A stretch of DNA of 64,000 bases from contig NC_088934.1 in assembly GCF_038396675.1 (NCBI RefSeq), positions 49,276,001 through 49,340,000 on the forward strand, in the 5' to 3' direction. Under the pieces are notes generated by a model, which had not been told where the DNA came from, did not search any database, and saw only the letters and a list, made by a program, of their open reading frames with translations. Source of the DNA: Hydra vulgaris (taxonomy: Eukaryota; Cnidaria; Hydrozoa; Anthoathecata; Hydridae). Below, piece after piece: positions 50,311-60,790 of the stretch. Made by a program: the position numbers and the translations under genes. Numbering within the stretch: the stretch's first letter is position 1; each line of letters starts with the position of its first letter.

Positions 50311-50607
50311 AAAAATAATAAAAATAAATAATTACGCTTCTCAAGGCTTACCGTGTTACATTTACCTAGTGATGATACAATAATGCTCTGTGAAACACAA
50401 CGTCTTGGTTGGATGTGGACTGCATTGATGTAATGAAACACTTTTTGTATTTCAATTCTTGTATTGATGTTCTTCGATAAAATACTTTGATAAAACTCAC
50501 TTCGATAAACTGTCTTGATAATACTGACTGATTGACTTCCATATACTGACTGAATTACATGTCGATTTACATGTCTCTTATATAGTAAAATGAACCTGTG
50601 TGAACCT

Positions 50608-50622
50608 GTTCTGGAAGATTCT
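50608..50622 (-). promoter_or_regulatory. Promoter-proximal heat-shock element of Tc1 copy 2
   Basis: AGAAT CTTCC AGAAC on the minus strand, identical to 24241-24255 in copy 1. It stands just upstream of the same TATATAAG box and TCAGT initiator motif. Confidence 0.75.
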
Positions 50623-50733
50623 AGATGCTTTTTTTCGATGCTTCTGGAAGCTTTTGGATGCGTCTGGATGCTTCTGAATGTTTCTGGATATTTCTGGATA
50701 TTTCTGGATGCTACTGGATGCTTCCAGATGCTT

Positions 50734-50758
50734 CTTCTGGAAACTTCTGGAAACTTCT
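50734..50758 (-). promoter_or_regulatory. Five-unit perfect heat-shock element of Tc1 copy 2
   Basis: On the minus strand, AGAAG TTTCC AGAAG TTTCC AGAAG: five contiguous alternating nGAAn/nTTCn units with no mismatch. More GAA/TTC units flank it (50640-50785) in a CCAGAAGCATC-type minisatellite. Confidence 0.75.
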
Positions 50759-51073
50759 GCATGCGTCTGGAAACTTCTGGATACTTCCTTTAATTATTAA
50801 AAAACTTCCGTGACGTTGACACGGACCAGACTTAAGAAAATGAAACACACCAAAAAAGTTGCACTTGTTTTGTCCGCTGCAAAATGGCACTTGTCAACGA
50901 AATTCTGCCTGTGTGCTGTCACCTGTCAGCTGATTGCTCATGGAGACATGCTATGACTCCAGACTCCTGAACTGTTTGCTGTGGTAGTATAGTTCGTTTT
51001 TAAGACATGTAAAATTAGGAACACTTTTTAGCATTGTTCGATGTTGATTGCAAATGTTTTGTCCAATACTGTA

Positions 51074-52460
51074 TATATATTTTTTATGTATTTTTAAAAA
51101 ATTTATTTTTCCTAATTACTCTCTATCTAAAAAAAGAAATTAAAAAAAAAAATTTATTTTTTTCTTTCTTTCTTTATTTAAAATATAATTTAAAAAAAAG
51201 TTTAATTAATATTTAAAAGATTTTCTTACACAGTTTTTAAAAGCTATGCTACGTATGGTATATATTACGGGGGTTAAAAAATGGTGTCAAGGGCATTTTT
51301 AAACTAAAAAAGACAAAGTAAATCACTATTAAGTTCTGTCTGATTCTTACAGAAAGTCGCTCTTAAATCTTAAAAAGAACACTTTTGTTTTCTTAAGAAT
51401 TGTTTCCAAAAAATTAACAATTTTTTCTATCTCTACATAGAGGTATTTATTTCTTTTAAAATTCAAAATTTTGCTTACACTTTTTATTATATATCCTAAA
51501 GTTTAAAAAAAAAAGGTTTAAAGTTTAAAGTCAAAGTTTTTGATAGAAAAGAGCGTTTATTAAATCATTTAGCTACAAGTGGATTATGTTTTGCATTTCT
51601 CATTGTATTTTCTTAAATACAGTTTTCAGATTTAAATGCAGATTTATCCTTTAAAGAACAACTATAATACTTAAATCATCAACAATATGAAACTTTAGGT
51701 TACAATTTTACATGAATTATGGATTAATAGTGGCAAAAAGGCTCTTAGCAAATGATTGTAATTAATTTCTGTTATTATCATTTTTTACTTGTAAAATTCT
51801 TACAGTTACAGCAAATGCAAAAAACAGATTATAAACTTATTTGTCTAAAACTTTCTCTAACACAATACTTCTTGTATATAAGATAAATTGACGAAAATTT
51901 GTTGCCTTCCAATGTTCTAATTCAGAAAAACTTTTGGATACCTAAGTCAGACGCAATTGACCGGCCAGTTCCTAGCATTTGATTTAAAATCAGTCATTTC
52001 TGAGCAAAGCTAATACTATTTTTTTTATTTGTATTTCACACAAAATAAAGAAATAGATGACACGCTCCAAGGAACAAATTTCATTTTGTAAATGAACATA
52101 CCATATCTAAACAATTTATCAGCACATGTTGTTTCTGTTCTTATGCAATGTTGAAGTATTTAAACTAAATTTAACATCAGTTCTTAAATTTTCATTACCA
52201 TTTGTATAAATACTCCTCTTTTTTTAATACTCTGCCACAGAAGTACACCAATACACCCATTTTTAATTAGTAACCTGAGAAACATCTTTGCTTAACATAC
52301 ACTGGTTTGTATACAAAACTTCAAAAAAATCAATGTTATTTGATACTCTATTTTAAATATTATTTGATAAATATCGACTTTACAGAGAGATAATTAAGTC
52401 ATTACTAATTATTTTTTAGTTACAAATGATCTTTAGGTAACATTTAACTTAACGAATTTG
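51074..52460. other. No recognised gene
   Basis: AT-rich sequence between Tc1 copy 2 and the palindrome cluster. A short ACGGGGGTTAAAAAATGGTGTCAAG stretch near 51269 also has relatives in other parts of the window (near 10420), suggesting a dispersed repeat. No coding motif. Confidence 0.45.
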
Positions 52461-52620
52461 TCAACATATCAAGACAAATTGTACTAGAGATATATCTATT
52501 ATTGCTTATATGTAATAATAGATATATCTCTAGTACAATTTGCACTGATATGTTGATATATGTGATAATACTTTAGCAAGACGATGTATATCGTTCTGCT
52601 AAAACTTTATCACATATATC
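52461..52620. repeat. Two adjacent long hairpins
   Basis: Hairpin A (52461-52556): TCAACATATC, then an arm containing CAAATTGTACTAGAGATATA, a short loop near 52505-52511 and the nearly perfect complement. Hairpin B (52555-52620): GATATATGTGATA with TATCACATATATC, and a TTTAGCA/TGCTAAA inner stem. They share an edge, suggesting a fold-back element. Confidence 0.85.
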
Positions 52621-52647
52621 AGTGCCAACTGTAATAGAGGTATATCA

Positions 52648-52698
52648 ACAACAACAACAACAACAGCAAAAACAGCAACAACAACAACAACAACAATA
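52648..52698. repeat. (CAA)n trinucleotide repeat
   Basis: About 16 CAA/CAG units following the hairpins. Confidence 0.95.
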
Positions 52699-53788
52699 TA
52701 TGTACGAGAAGTTTAGAAAGATTTATTCATCTATGCTTCTGGTTTCGTTTGTATCTATTATCTATTATCATCTAATATTATGTGATAACAGATATATATC
52801 TTTAACATTTTGCACTGGTGTGTAATTTATAACGTCGTTTTATAATATTATTATTAAATAATATATAAAAGCACAATCACAATTACCATTTGCTATTTTA
52901 GTTTAACTTGTACGGTTAAGTGCAAAAATTGTTTAATTTTTTAAATTATACTGTTTAGTGGAATTATCCATTTTATATTTAGTTTACATGTAGTAAGACG
53001 AAACTTGACATTAATTGTTTAAGAAGTAACATTTTATAATGACTCTTGATTATGATTTTCAACTTGTTGTGTGGTGACTTCATTTAGGAACATAAATGAC
53101 CTCTATTGCTACTATTATTGTTGTTATGTTATTATTTTTTTCAATATTGTTATTATTATTACTATTGTTATTATTGTTATTATTACTAATTTTATTATTA
53201 ATATTATTATTGTTATTATGGATAGCGCTAAGTTACGTGCAAAATTAAAAAAAATTATTTTTAATAAACTTTTCATTAATTAGAATATCATACGTTTTAG
53301 GTGTAAAAAAATATAGTTACAATATTGAGAACCTTTTGTAACCGCATTTCGGCCGCGTTATTGTGATTTGGACTCACATTTTGCATAACCTTACTCATAG
53401 CTACATAATTTATTGATTTAAAATTTGAACAAAAAAAATTGAACAAAAAAATTAAAAAACAAAAAGCTACAACAATCAAATTGTTGAACATTTGAATACC
53501 TTTCAAACAATTTAAAACAAAATTTGCTTTGAATAATAAATTAATGCTTGGTTAGAAAATAATAACTTTAGTTACACTTGTTTCTTAAAAAAAATGAAAA
53601 AAGTTTTTAAATTAAACAGAATTTGAACACATTTTTAATGGTTTAAATTAATCATTCAACGAAAGACTTCGGTACAGCATATACATTAAAAAATTAATAG
53701 TAGTAAGGTTGTCGTACAACAATATTTGCATAATATAAAAACAGTATAAAATATTTAAAATATATATATACATATTTTTATTAAAAAA

Positions 53789-56788
53789 ATGGCATTAAAC
53801 GCTTTTTTTTATGCATCTATTTTATATGCTTTAATTGCACAAGAATTAAGTTTTTTTCCATTGAAGCAATATATGGAAAACAATAGCGTTATCAACACTT
53901 CTATGTTTCTTTGTCATCACCGTGGCTCCGATTTTAAGTTTTGCAATTGTGACGATTCCTGCTTCGCATCAAAAACTTGTTGCATTGATAAAGTATGCAA
54001 CAACACTAATCCATTACCTTTGGACATTTACCTAGAAATGTTAGTTAAAAAGTCCAATTCCTATAAAGACATGGTATGTGAAAAAATTATATCAGTACCC
54101 ATTGACTCAGAACAAGAAAGTGGTGAAATTTTATTGGTGCATTTTTGCCAGGATGGTGCAGAAACAGAATTGACGAAACTGTATATAATCAGTTATGAAC
54201 ATCTTTATGCAAACAATGTTCCAGTTAAAGGTTCCGATAATGTTGATTATAGAAACACCACTTGCGCACGCGGTAACTTTGCTGAACCTACAGCCAAAAA
54301 TCTTATGTTTGATTGTCTGTTAGATTCTCAACCAAAAAAGATACAAATAAATGCAACATTACTCAAAGTCAATCGGATTTTTCAAGAGTATAAAAATTGC
54401 ACAGTGTCATTAAATAAAAAAACAGATACAAGTGACAACATTAGCAGTTGTTTTTCTCACGTGATCGAGCACTGCCCAACAAGTACTAAGCACTACGCAT
54501 TGTGTAAAGCATACTCAGGGACTTTCTTGAATTATAAAAATTATAATTGCTTTAAATGTTTTGAAAATGAGTCGGTAGTATCAAATCAAAACACTATTAG
54601 CTTACAACTTTCTTATATTCCAATGTGGTTAAATTCTTCGTTGCCATTGTTCCATGATACTTTAAAATGGGTTAATTACACTACAAAATGGTTTAACTAC
54701 ACTACAGCATGGTTTAATGATAAAAAAAAAAGGTTCAACTACACTTCTGTATTGTTTAATTATAATCAATTATGGTTTAACTATTCGATAGTACGGTTCA
54801 ATATCACTCCAGTATGGTCTAATTTTACCTCAGAATGGGTTAATTATACATCACTGTGGTCCAATTATAATCTTTTTCTTCGCAATAATAAAACAGAATT
54901 GTCTACCAACATAACAGAATCGTTTGACAATACTAAAAAGAAGTCTTATGGCCCTCTTATATACTTTGGTAACACTACTATAGTGAATTTAACTCAACCT
55001 TTGGGAAATATAATCGCGCCAAGCGTGGCGGTAAAAGATGAAAACTTTTTATCTAATACTGTATCTTTTATAAAAACTATACAAATTAAATGCGGAACGG
55101 GATTATATTACAACGAAGTCACTAAAACCTGTGTTTCAATTATTTGTTGTTATGGATACACAGTGGTTGGTTCTGAATGCTTAGATTTGCAACAAAAATT
55201 ACCTCCTATCGTTATCAATAATGCAAGCTTTGAAAATTGTTTATTTAGCAGAAAGCCCGGTTTTTATGTTATTTCAAAGAATTTTCAATCTTTAAATTAT
55301 ATACGTTATATTTTACCTGGCGCTGTCTGCTTTATTATTAAAAAAGAAGATTTATCAAATTTAACTTTGTTACAATGTAACATATCTGTTCCAGTAATGA
55401 AGAGTTTGACAAATAAAAAAACAATTTTTTACTCACTTTCTTCTGGTTCCTTAATATTTTTTATTACATCAGTTTATAATCAGCTGAATACAGAATTATA
55501 TAACTTTAATATTGGAAGATCCTTTACACAAAACAAACTATGCGCGCAGCCAATTGAGTTTACTTATACGGAAGGCAAATTTATGAGCTCATGCGATTAT
55601 ATAACGGAAAACAAAACAGTTAAAAATGAAGACCTTGTTTTGTGGATTGAAATTCATGACAATGAAATCAAAAGAAAAATGAGCATATGCAAACAGTTTC
55701 ATTTAACATCTAATTGTATACTGCAAAATCCGACCAACAACTATAAGATAGAAAACCAGACATTAACGTACACGTACTTAAACAAAGAATACCGGTTTAA
55801 TGCAGACCAGTATGTACCTTTAAACAAAGGTGTGGGAATATGTGAATCAACATTTTTGAAACTCAAAAATAAAAATATTTTAGACGACGCTAAAAATCTT
55901 TTGTCCGTGATTTTACTTCTTGTTAGTATGGGTTGCTATCTATTCATATTTACAACGTATATTTTGTTTAAAGAACTGAGAATAAAGTCTAACCTAAACT
56001 TAATAACACTTTGCGCATTTTTGATACTTTCTGATTTTTCTATTATTCTCGCAATTTTTGAAAACAAGCAAAAAAATATGTGTAAATGTATATCAATTAT
56101 TTTACATTGGAGTTTGTTGGCGGGATACAATTTTGTACTGTGTATGGCGATTGAACTAACATTAAAATTTTGGAGATTTGCTCCAAAATTATTAGGCCGT
56201 ACAAACTCTTTTGTTGCAACAATTTTTATTTCTTTAATGGTTCCAACCATAATTGTGTCTATTAATTTAGTGTTAGATTTTACTGAAGCAGTTTATATTG
56301 GGTACGGGGCAAACAATATCTGCTGGATCGGTGGATTTTACGCAAGAATATTTTCTTATATTTTACCGCTTTTCCTGATTTTAGCTTCATCATTGTTATG
56401 CTTGATGTTAACTATTTATAATATTACGAAGCTTGAAAGCACAAACAAAAAAACTTTAGGTGAAGGGAAAACGTCACGTGTAAACCTTGTTATGATAACA
56501 ATGAAACTCGCGTTAATTCTTGGTGTAACAGATGCACTTGGTTTTTTTCAAATTTCAAAACCATTCTTATCTGAATGGGAGATATTATTTAATTCAATAT
56601 TCTCTTTGATTTACACATGCTGCCGATCTTCAAAAGGAATTATGCTTTTTTTTGTATATATTTGCAACAAAAAGGTATTTAGAGTCTACAAAAGATTTAC
56701 GGCAAATACAATCATTAAATGGAGGAAATCATTACAAAACACAATTGTCATTAAAGATACCAGTGGATTTACCGACTCAACATTTTGA
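53789..56788 (+). CDS. Seven-transmembrane receptor with somatomedin-B-like domain (methuselah-like/class B-like GPCR)
   Basis: 999-residue intronless frame, with start context AAAAAATGG. Residues 1-20 form a hydrophobic signal peptide. Residues 42-70 resemble a somatomedin-B domain (CNCDDSCFASKTCCIDKVC) with seven of the usual eight cysteines. Residues 280-363 are twelve heptapeptides of the form W-[FVS]-N-[YIF]-[TSN]-x-x, eight with N-glycosylation sequons. A long N-glycosylated ectodomain with further cysteines follows. Seven hydrophobic helices span about 700-955, including LHWSLLAGYNFVLCMAIEL (TM3 area), ICWIGGFYARIFSYILPL (TM5 area) and SSKGIMLFFVYICNKKVF (TM7). No GPS cleavage motif precedes TM1, which favours methuselah-like over adhesion GPCRs. 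The ligand is unknown. AATAAA at 56827-56832 may end the transcript. Confidence 0.85.
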   Translation: MALNAFFYASILYALIAQELSFFPLKQYMENNSVINTSMFLCHHRGSDFKFCNCDDSCFASKTCCIDKVCNNTNPLPLDIYLEMLVKKSNSYKDMVCEKIISVPIDSEQESGEILLVHFCQDGAETELTKLYIISYEHLYANNVPVKGSDNVDYRNTTCARGNFAEPTAKNLMFDCLLDSQPKKIQINATLLKVNRIFQEYKNCTVSLNKKTDTSDNISSCFSHVIEHCPTSTKHYALCKAYSGTFLNYKNYNCFKCFENESVVSNQNTISLQLSYIPMWLNSSLPLFHDTLKWVNYTTKWFNYTTAWFNDKKKRFNYTSVLFNYNQLWFNYSIVRFNITPVWSNFTSEWVNYTSLWSNYNLFLRNNKTELSTNITESFDNTKKKSYGPLIYFGNTTIVNLTQPLGNIIAPSVAVKDENFLSNTVSFIKTIQIKCGTGLYYNEVTKTCVSIICCYGYTVVGSECLDLQQKLPPIVINNASFENCLFSRKPGFYVISKNFQSLNYIRYILPGAVCFIIKKEDLSNLTLLQCNISVPVMKSLTNKKTIFYSLSSGSLIFFITSVYNQLNTELYNFNIGRSFTQNKLCAQPIEFTYTEGKFMSSCDYITENKTVKNEDLVLWIEIHDNEIKRKMSICKQFHLTSNCILQNPTNNYKIENQTLTYTYLNKEYRFNADQYVPLNKGVGICESTFLKLKNKNILDDAKNLLSVILLLVSMGCYLFIFTTYILFKELRIKSNLNLITLCAFLILSDFSIILAIFENKQKNMCKCISIILHWSLLAGYNFVLCMAIELTLKFWRFAPKLLGRTNSFVATIFISLMVPTIIVSINLVLDFTEAVYIGYGANNICWIGGFYARIFSYILPLFLILASSLLCLMLTIYNITKLESTNKKTLGEGKTSRVNLVMITMKLALILGVTDALGFFQISKPFLSEWEILFNSIFSLIYTCCRSSKGIMLFFVYICNKKVFRVYKRFTANTIIKWRKSLQNTIVIKDTSGFTDSTF
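54626..54877 (+). repeat. 21-bp coding minisatellite in the receptor gene
   Basis: Twelve tandem 21-bp units (TGGTTTAACTAYACT... type) encode the heptapeptides at residues 280-363. The units are diverged at third positions and in the last two codons but keep the reading frame, which suggests selection on the protein. Confidence 0.9.
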
Positions 56789-56832
56789 CCTTTAAACGTT
56801 AAAATTGTTAAATACAGTTTACAAAAAATAAA

Positions 56833-57986
56833 AATACTAGCTGTATATTAAACATATTTTCAAGTGTGCACTTTCAAGTGTGCACTTGCGTTGATGTTGA
56901 CAATGTTTGCAACTAATCGGACTAAATGTTTTTAATTATTTTGACTATTTGTTATTTATTGCATTTGTTATTTCGATTTGCTTGTTTTGTGATATTTGTT
57001 CAAATAAGTTTATATCTCCAACAAACACATATATGTCAAGTATAACTAGCGTTTTGTAATATGTTTAACTTAATTCTTTTTTAATATTATTTATTATTAA
57101 TCTGTTTTTTGTTGCAATAAAGTTAAAAAGCATTAGACTACTTGATGCTAATTTTTTTTTAATTTTTTTTCAAACTCCAGCACTTCAATATACTTTAAAC
57201 TGCATTGTTTAAGCTTTAATTCAAAGTTCCATGAAAGTTTATCAAATTATAGGTTGAAATGCAAAATGAAAAGTTGAATGAAAAACAAAAAAGCATTCAA
57301 CTACTAATCATATTTACTAGCTGTCCGGACCCGAAATTTAGGTCACGTTAGGTCTGTTTCACACCTAACATTTATATACTTTATAGTATAAATATTTTGT
57401 CTGCTTATTTCAATTAAGATAGAAAATAATTCATTTCGGCTTCAAATTAACTATTTACACTTTATAACTTTTAATTAACTATATATAGTTGTCAAAGATC
57501 AATATTTCTATCAATTTTTGCACAAAATAATAGAATTCCGACCAAGACAGAGCTTAAAATTAAGAAAAATTGTTTTAAGATTTTCATCTTTAATTAAACA
57601 CCGGGGCGGGACGCCTAAAACTTATGAAATTCTTTTACACACAAACACTTTTACACACGATTTACACGTGATTTACACACGAGGGTGAGAGGGAGGTCGG
57701 TTGGAGGACGTTTATTAATTTTTACTTGTTATCAACAAAAAAATCTATATCACAAAACTTAAAAAAAAGTACAAAAAAATATATATCGATCACTAATAAG
57801 AATAAAAACTTGTTAAAAATCTTTGATTTTTCAAAAACTTTGATTTTTTAAAATTAATAAACATTAAATTCTCACCATAATTTAAAACTTATGTGAGCAT
57901 AATAAACTCTACTAATTCATATTGAAACAACTGTAATAAAAAAAAAAATAAAAAAAATAGCGCATTTGGTCAAATGCCACGCCACA
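56833..57986. other. Receptor 3' flank, no recognised gene
   Basis: AT-rich noncoding sequence. A tandem ACTTTCAAGTGTGC duplication near 56860-56887. AATAAA also occurs near 57115. Confidence 0.45.
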
Positions 57987-58061
57987 CTCTAGACCTTCGA
58001 CCATATAAACTGATAGACACGCCGTAAGTTAAATATTTTGAAGCCAACATCTTTTAGCGCG

Positions 58062-58069
58062 TGACGTCA
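58062..58069. promoter_or_regulatory. CRE-like palindrome in left subterminal repeat of the P element
   Basis: TGACGTCA in the context GCGCGTGACGTCACG. Mirrored at the other end of the element. Confidence 0.5.
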
Positions 58070-58298
58070 CGTTTGGGCAGAAGAAAACGCGATAGAAACG
58101 AAATAAAGCTTTAAGAAAAAGTTAAATGTAAAATTTTGTAGTAAACATTGTTATTGTTTTTTAAAATAGTATTAAATTTATCATTTTATTATTTGAATCA
58201 ACTTTTAATACATTCTTAGATTTCTTAGAATAGAAAACGTGACAGTTAATACAATTTTATGTTTTATTATACATTACATTAACAAACAAAATAACTTC

Positions 58299-60542
58299 TT
58301 ATTGATTCAAAAATAAAATTTGCTTTGTTAATACACTTCGTATACGTTTATTATGTCGTATATCGTTGATGGAGTGAACTTTGTGGTGCAATCGTATCTT
58401 TAAATATTTAGCAATAATAATTTTGACTAAAGATATTATATGATTTCCTTGAGGATCTTCATCAAACATATGATCATGCAAACAACTAAAAACAGATTTG
58501 TGCATATTACGCAAACATTTGATCACTAATATTTCTATTATGTTCTTTTTATTTAAACTATCTGTTTGCTCTAATATTCTGAATTCTGTTTCAGCCAACT
58601 TGCATATATAAATAACATCAGGTGAAGCGTTTATAAGGCCAGTCTTTGGATATAAGGTATACTGTTTCAGAGTCACAAGTGTAGAAGTATTTTCATCCGA
58701 AGTTAAGGCACAAATACAAGGATTACATTTTACCACTTGTTTAACTTGCCGAACTACAAACCCAGCAATATAGCTTACAACAGAAACAACGTAAAAAGAT
58801 AGTGTTTCAAATTCTAGAAGCTTATAATAAGCATGATCATTTAACTGAGACTGACTTTCAAAAATATCAATATCACCCCTTAAATTAGCATCTAAACATT
58901 GTATTCCCGATGGTATAATTTGAGACTTTCGGTTAGTACTTGCAGTTAAAATTGATATTGGTGTTTGATCTAAGCAATTTGCATTTTGAGAACCAGTCAC
59001 TTCACAATGAATCAAAAGACGTTTATACGCACTTTCAAATTGGCGAGCTGTTGGGTTATTATTATGACCACCGCAACTACGAATAGCACTAAAAAAAACT
59101 TCAAGATAGTCTTGGGATAATTTATATGCTAAAACATATTTCAATATCGGCTCATTGCTATTAACATTTTCTTCATAAATTGACTTCAAAGAATTCAGCC
59201 TAATTATCATGCCTAGAAAACCCATTTTTCTTCCTGTTGTATACATATATTGTCCATCTGGTAATTCTCTAAGGCTTTTCAGATATTCAATTATTTGATC
59301 AATGCGTAAAAACATTTTTTCTTTGTTCCAACTTTGTATGTCACACTTCAAATTTTTTGCTAGTAAATTCCGACTATTTAAAATATCAAATGCATTATTA
59401 ATGTTAGTAACAAAAATTTCAGTTGGTTCACTATTTTTAAAATTTAAAGGGTGGTTTGTTTGCCTTAAGTACTTTAATGCTTTTGCTACAGTTAAACTTA
59501 AAGTCTGAGCTGCAATTTTCACTTTCATTTTTTCTCGTACCCAGTCAATGTGTCGATTTCTAATTTTTGTAGCATGGTGCATACCTTCACTATTCTGTAT
59601 ATCTACTAATTTCTGCAAGTGTGACCACTCTATAGGATTTCCATTAGTATCATTAATTGCTGATCTACTTGCTAGTGCATTTCGTATGAGCTTTAACATG
59701 TGTGGAGGATCAGGTAAAATGTGTATTGGATGATTTGATATAGGATGAGGAAACCAAGTCTTCATGTTTTCAATAAAAAAATTGGATCCTAAAAAATTTG
59801 CCATACTAATATTTGAATCAGTTCCATCAAATGTAAGCGATATAATTTCTGCACCACTTTCATAAATAAACTGTAGACAACGTTTAACAATATTAGCTTT
59901 TTCAAATCCTCCTAAAATATCAATTAAAAAATATGCAACAGGAAGTTTCCAACAACCATTTACACAGTTTACCATAAAAACTAAAGCTTCTTTTGCTTCG
60001 GGTAAACTATCATTATTAATATCAGCACCAAAATCAATATAACCAGAAAATTTATGGCCTGTCCATTTAATTTTTTTTCTAATGGCCATCTCATTTGTTT
60101 TTTCATTTTGTAGCATAATACCTATATATTTTTAAAAAAATCTGTTTTTTGGTGGTTTTCTAGAAAAAGAACTTTTTCTTAAATGTGTTGGGAAATCAAA
60201 TATAGAAGGAATTGCATCAATTTTTAGTTTCTTTTGTGAACTCCACGGACTACCTTCATAACAGTCACTTGTGAAATGTCTACCACAAAGCTTAGACTGT
60301 TTACTAGGAGTAAAACCATCCCTCCGCCTAACTTGTATCCATTTTCTCATCAATTCCAGATCTTTCGGAAAACTACCAACAAAAAAAAAATATTAAATAG
60401 GTATATTAAAATAATATATTATTTAAATTCGAAATATAACGTAGGATCTAAGCAAAGATTTATTTGTAGCAACTTACCCATGAAAAGAAACCCCTTTTGT
60501 ATATCTTTGAGTGCAATTATATGCAGAACAAGATAAAACCAT
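58299..60542 (-). pseudogene. P-element transposase (THAP9-like), one in-frame stop
   Basis: Exon 1 (60542-60478) encodes MVLSCSAYNCTQRYTKGVSF, the first two zinc ligands of the THAP C2CH finger. A GTAAGT...TAG intron joins it in phase to exon 2 (from 60372), which has FPKDLELMRKWIQVRRRDGF, CGRHF and the AIPSIFDFP motif that closes THAP domains. A TAA at 60134-60132 interrupts the frame before a 605-codon open part starting at 60116. That part shows GYIDFG, NGCWKLPVAYFLID, SLTFDGTDSNISMANFLG, LPDPPHMLKLIRNAL and YKLSQDYLEVFFSAIRSCGG, the RNase-H-like P catalytic core. Only about 30-40 residues separate THAP and core, much less than in Drosophila P or THAP9, so a middle segment is lost or spliced differently. 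Confidence 0.88.
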
Positions 60543-60694
60543 GATCTATATTATATACCTATATTCTATTCTATTTGAAAATTAAAATTTAAACAAAATA
60601 ATATACATAAAAAATATTAAAACTTTAAAAGTGTTAAATACATTAAGCTATTTTCGCCCTAAACCGATATTATAAATCGTTGAATGCCCAAACG

Positions 60695-60702
60695 TGACGT
60701 CA
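60695..60702. promoter_or_regulatory. CRE-like palindrome in right subterminal repeat of the P element
   Basis: TGACGTCA, the counterpart of 58062-58069. It lies about 150 bp upstream of the transposase start codon, so it could also act as a promoter element. Confidence 0.5.
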
Positions 60703-60790
60703 CGCGCTAAAAGATGTTGGCTTCAAAACTTTGTGAATATTAATTTACAGTAAGGCGTGTCTATCACTTTATATGGTCGAAGCTCTAGAC

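Larger units (their letters stand above)
49028..51073 (-). mobile_element. Tc1 element, copy 2 (IR/DR ends)
   Basis: Same family as 23815-25793, in the opposite orientation. The outer ends are AGTATCGGACAAAACGAGTG (left) and the complement of CAGTATTGGACAAAACATTT (right). The inner GGACAAAACAAGTGCAAC sites are at 49232-49249 and, inverted, 50858-50875. The promoter cluster and transposase are kept in the same order. The outer and inner sites are about 190-200 bp apart at each end. Confidence 0.9.
57995..60782 (-). mobile_element. P-type DNA transposon (THAP transposase), complete ends
   Basis: 2788 bp bounded by inverted repeats CTTCGACCATATAAA(C/G)TGATAGACACGCC. It is flanked by a perfect 8-bp target duplication CTCTAGAC (57987-57994 and 60783-60790), the hallmark of P elements. 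Subterminal repeats of about 35 bp (GAAGCCAACATCTTTTAGCG and onward) lie inside each end and contain a TGACGTCA palindrome. One minus-strand transposase gene fills the interior. Termini are well matched, so the insertion is not old. Confidence 0.92.
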
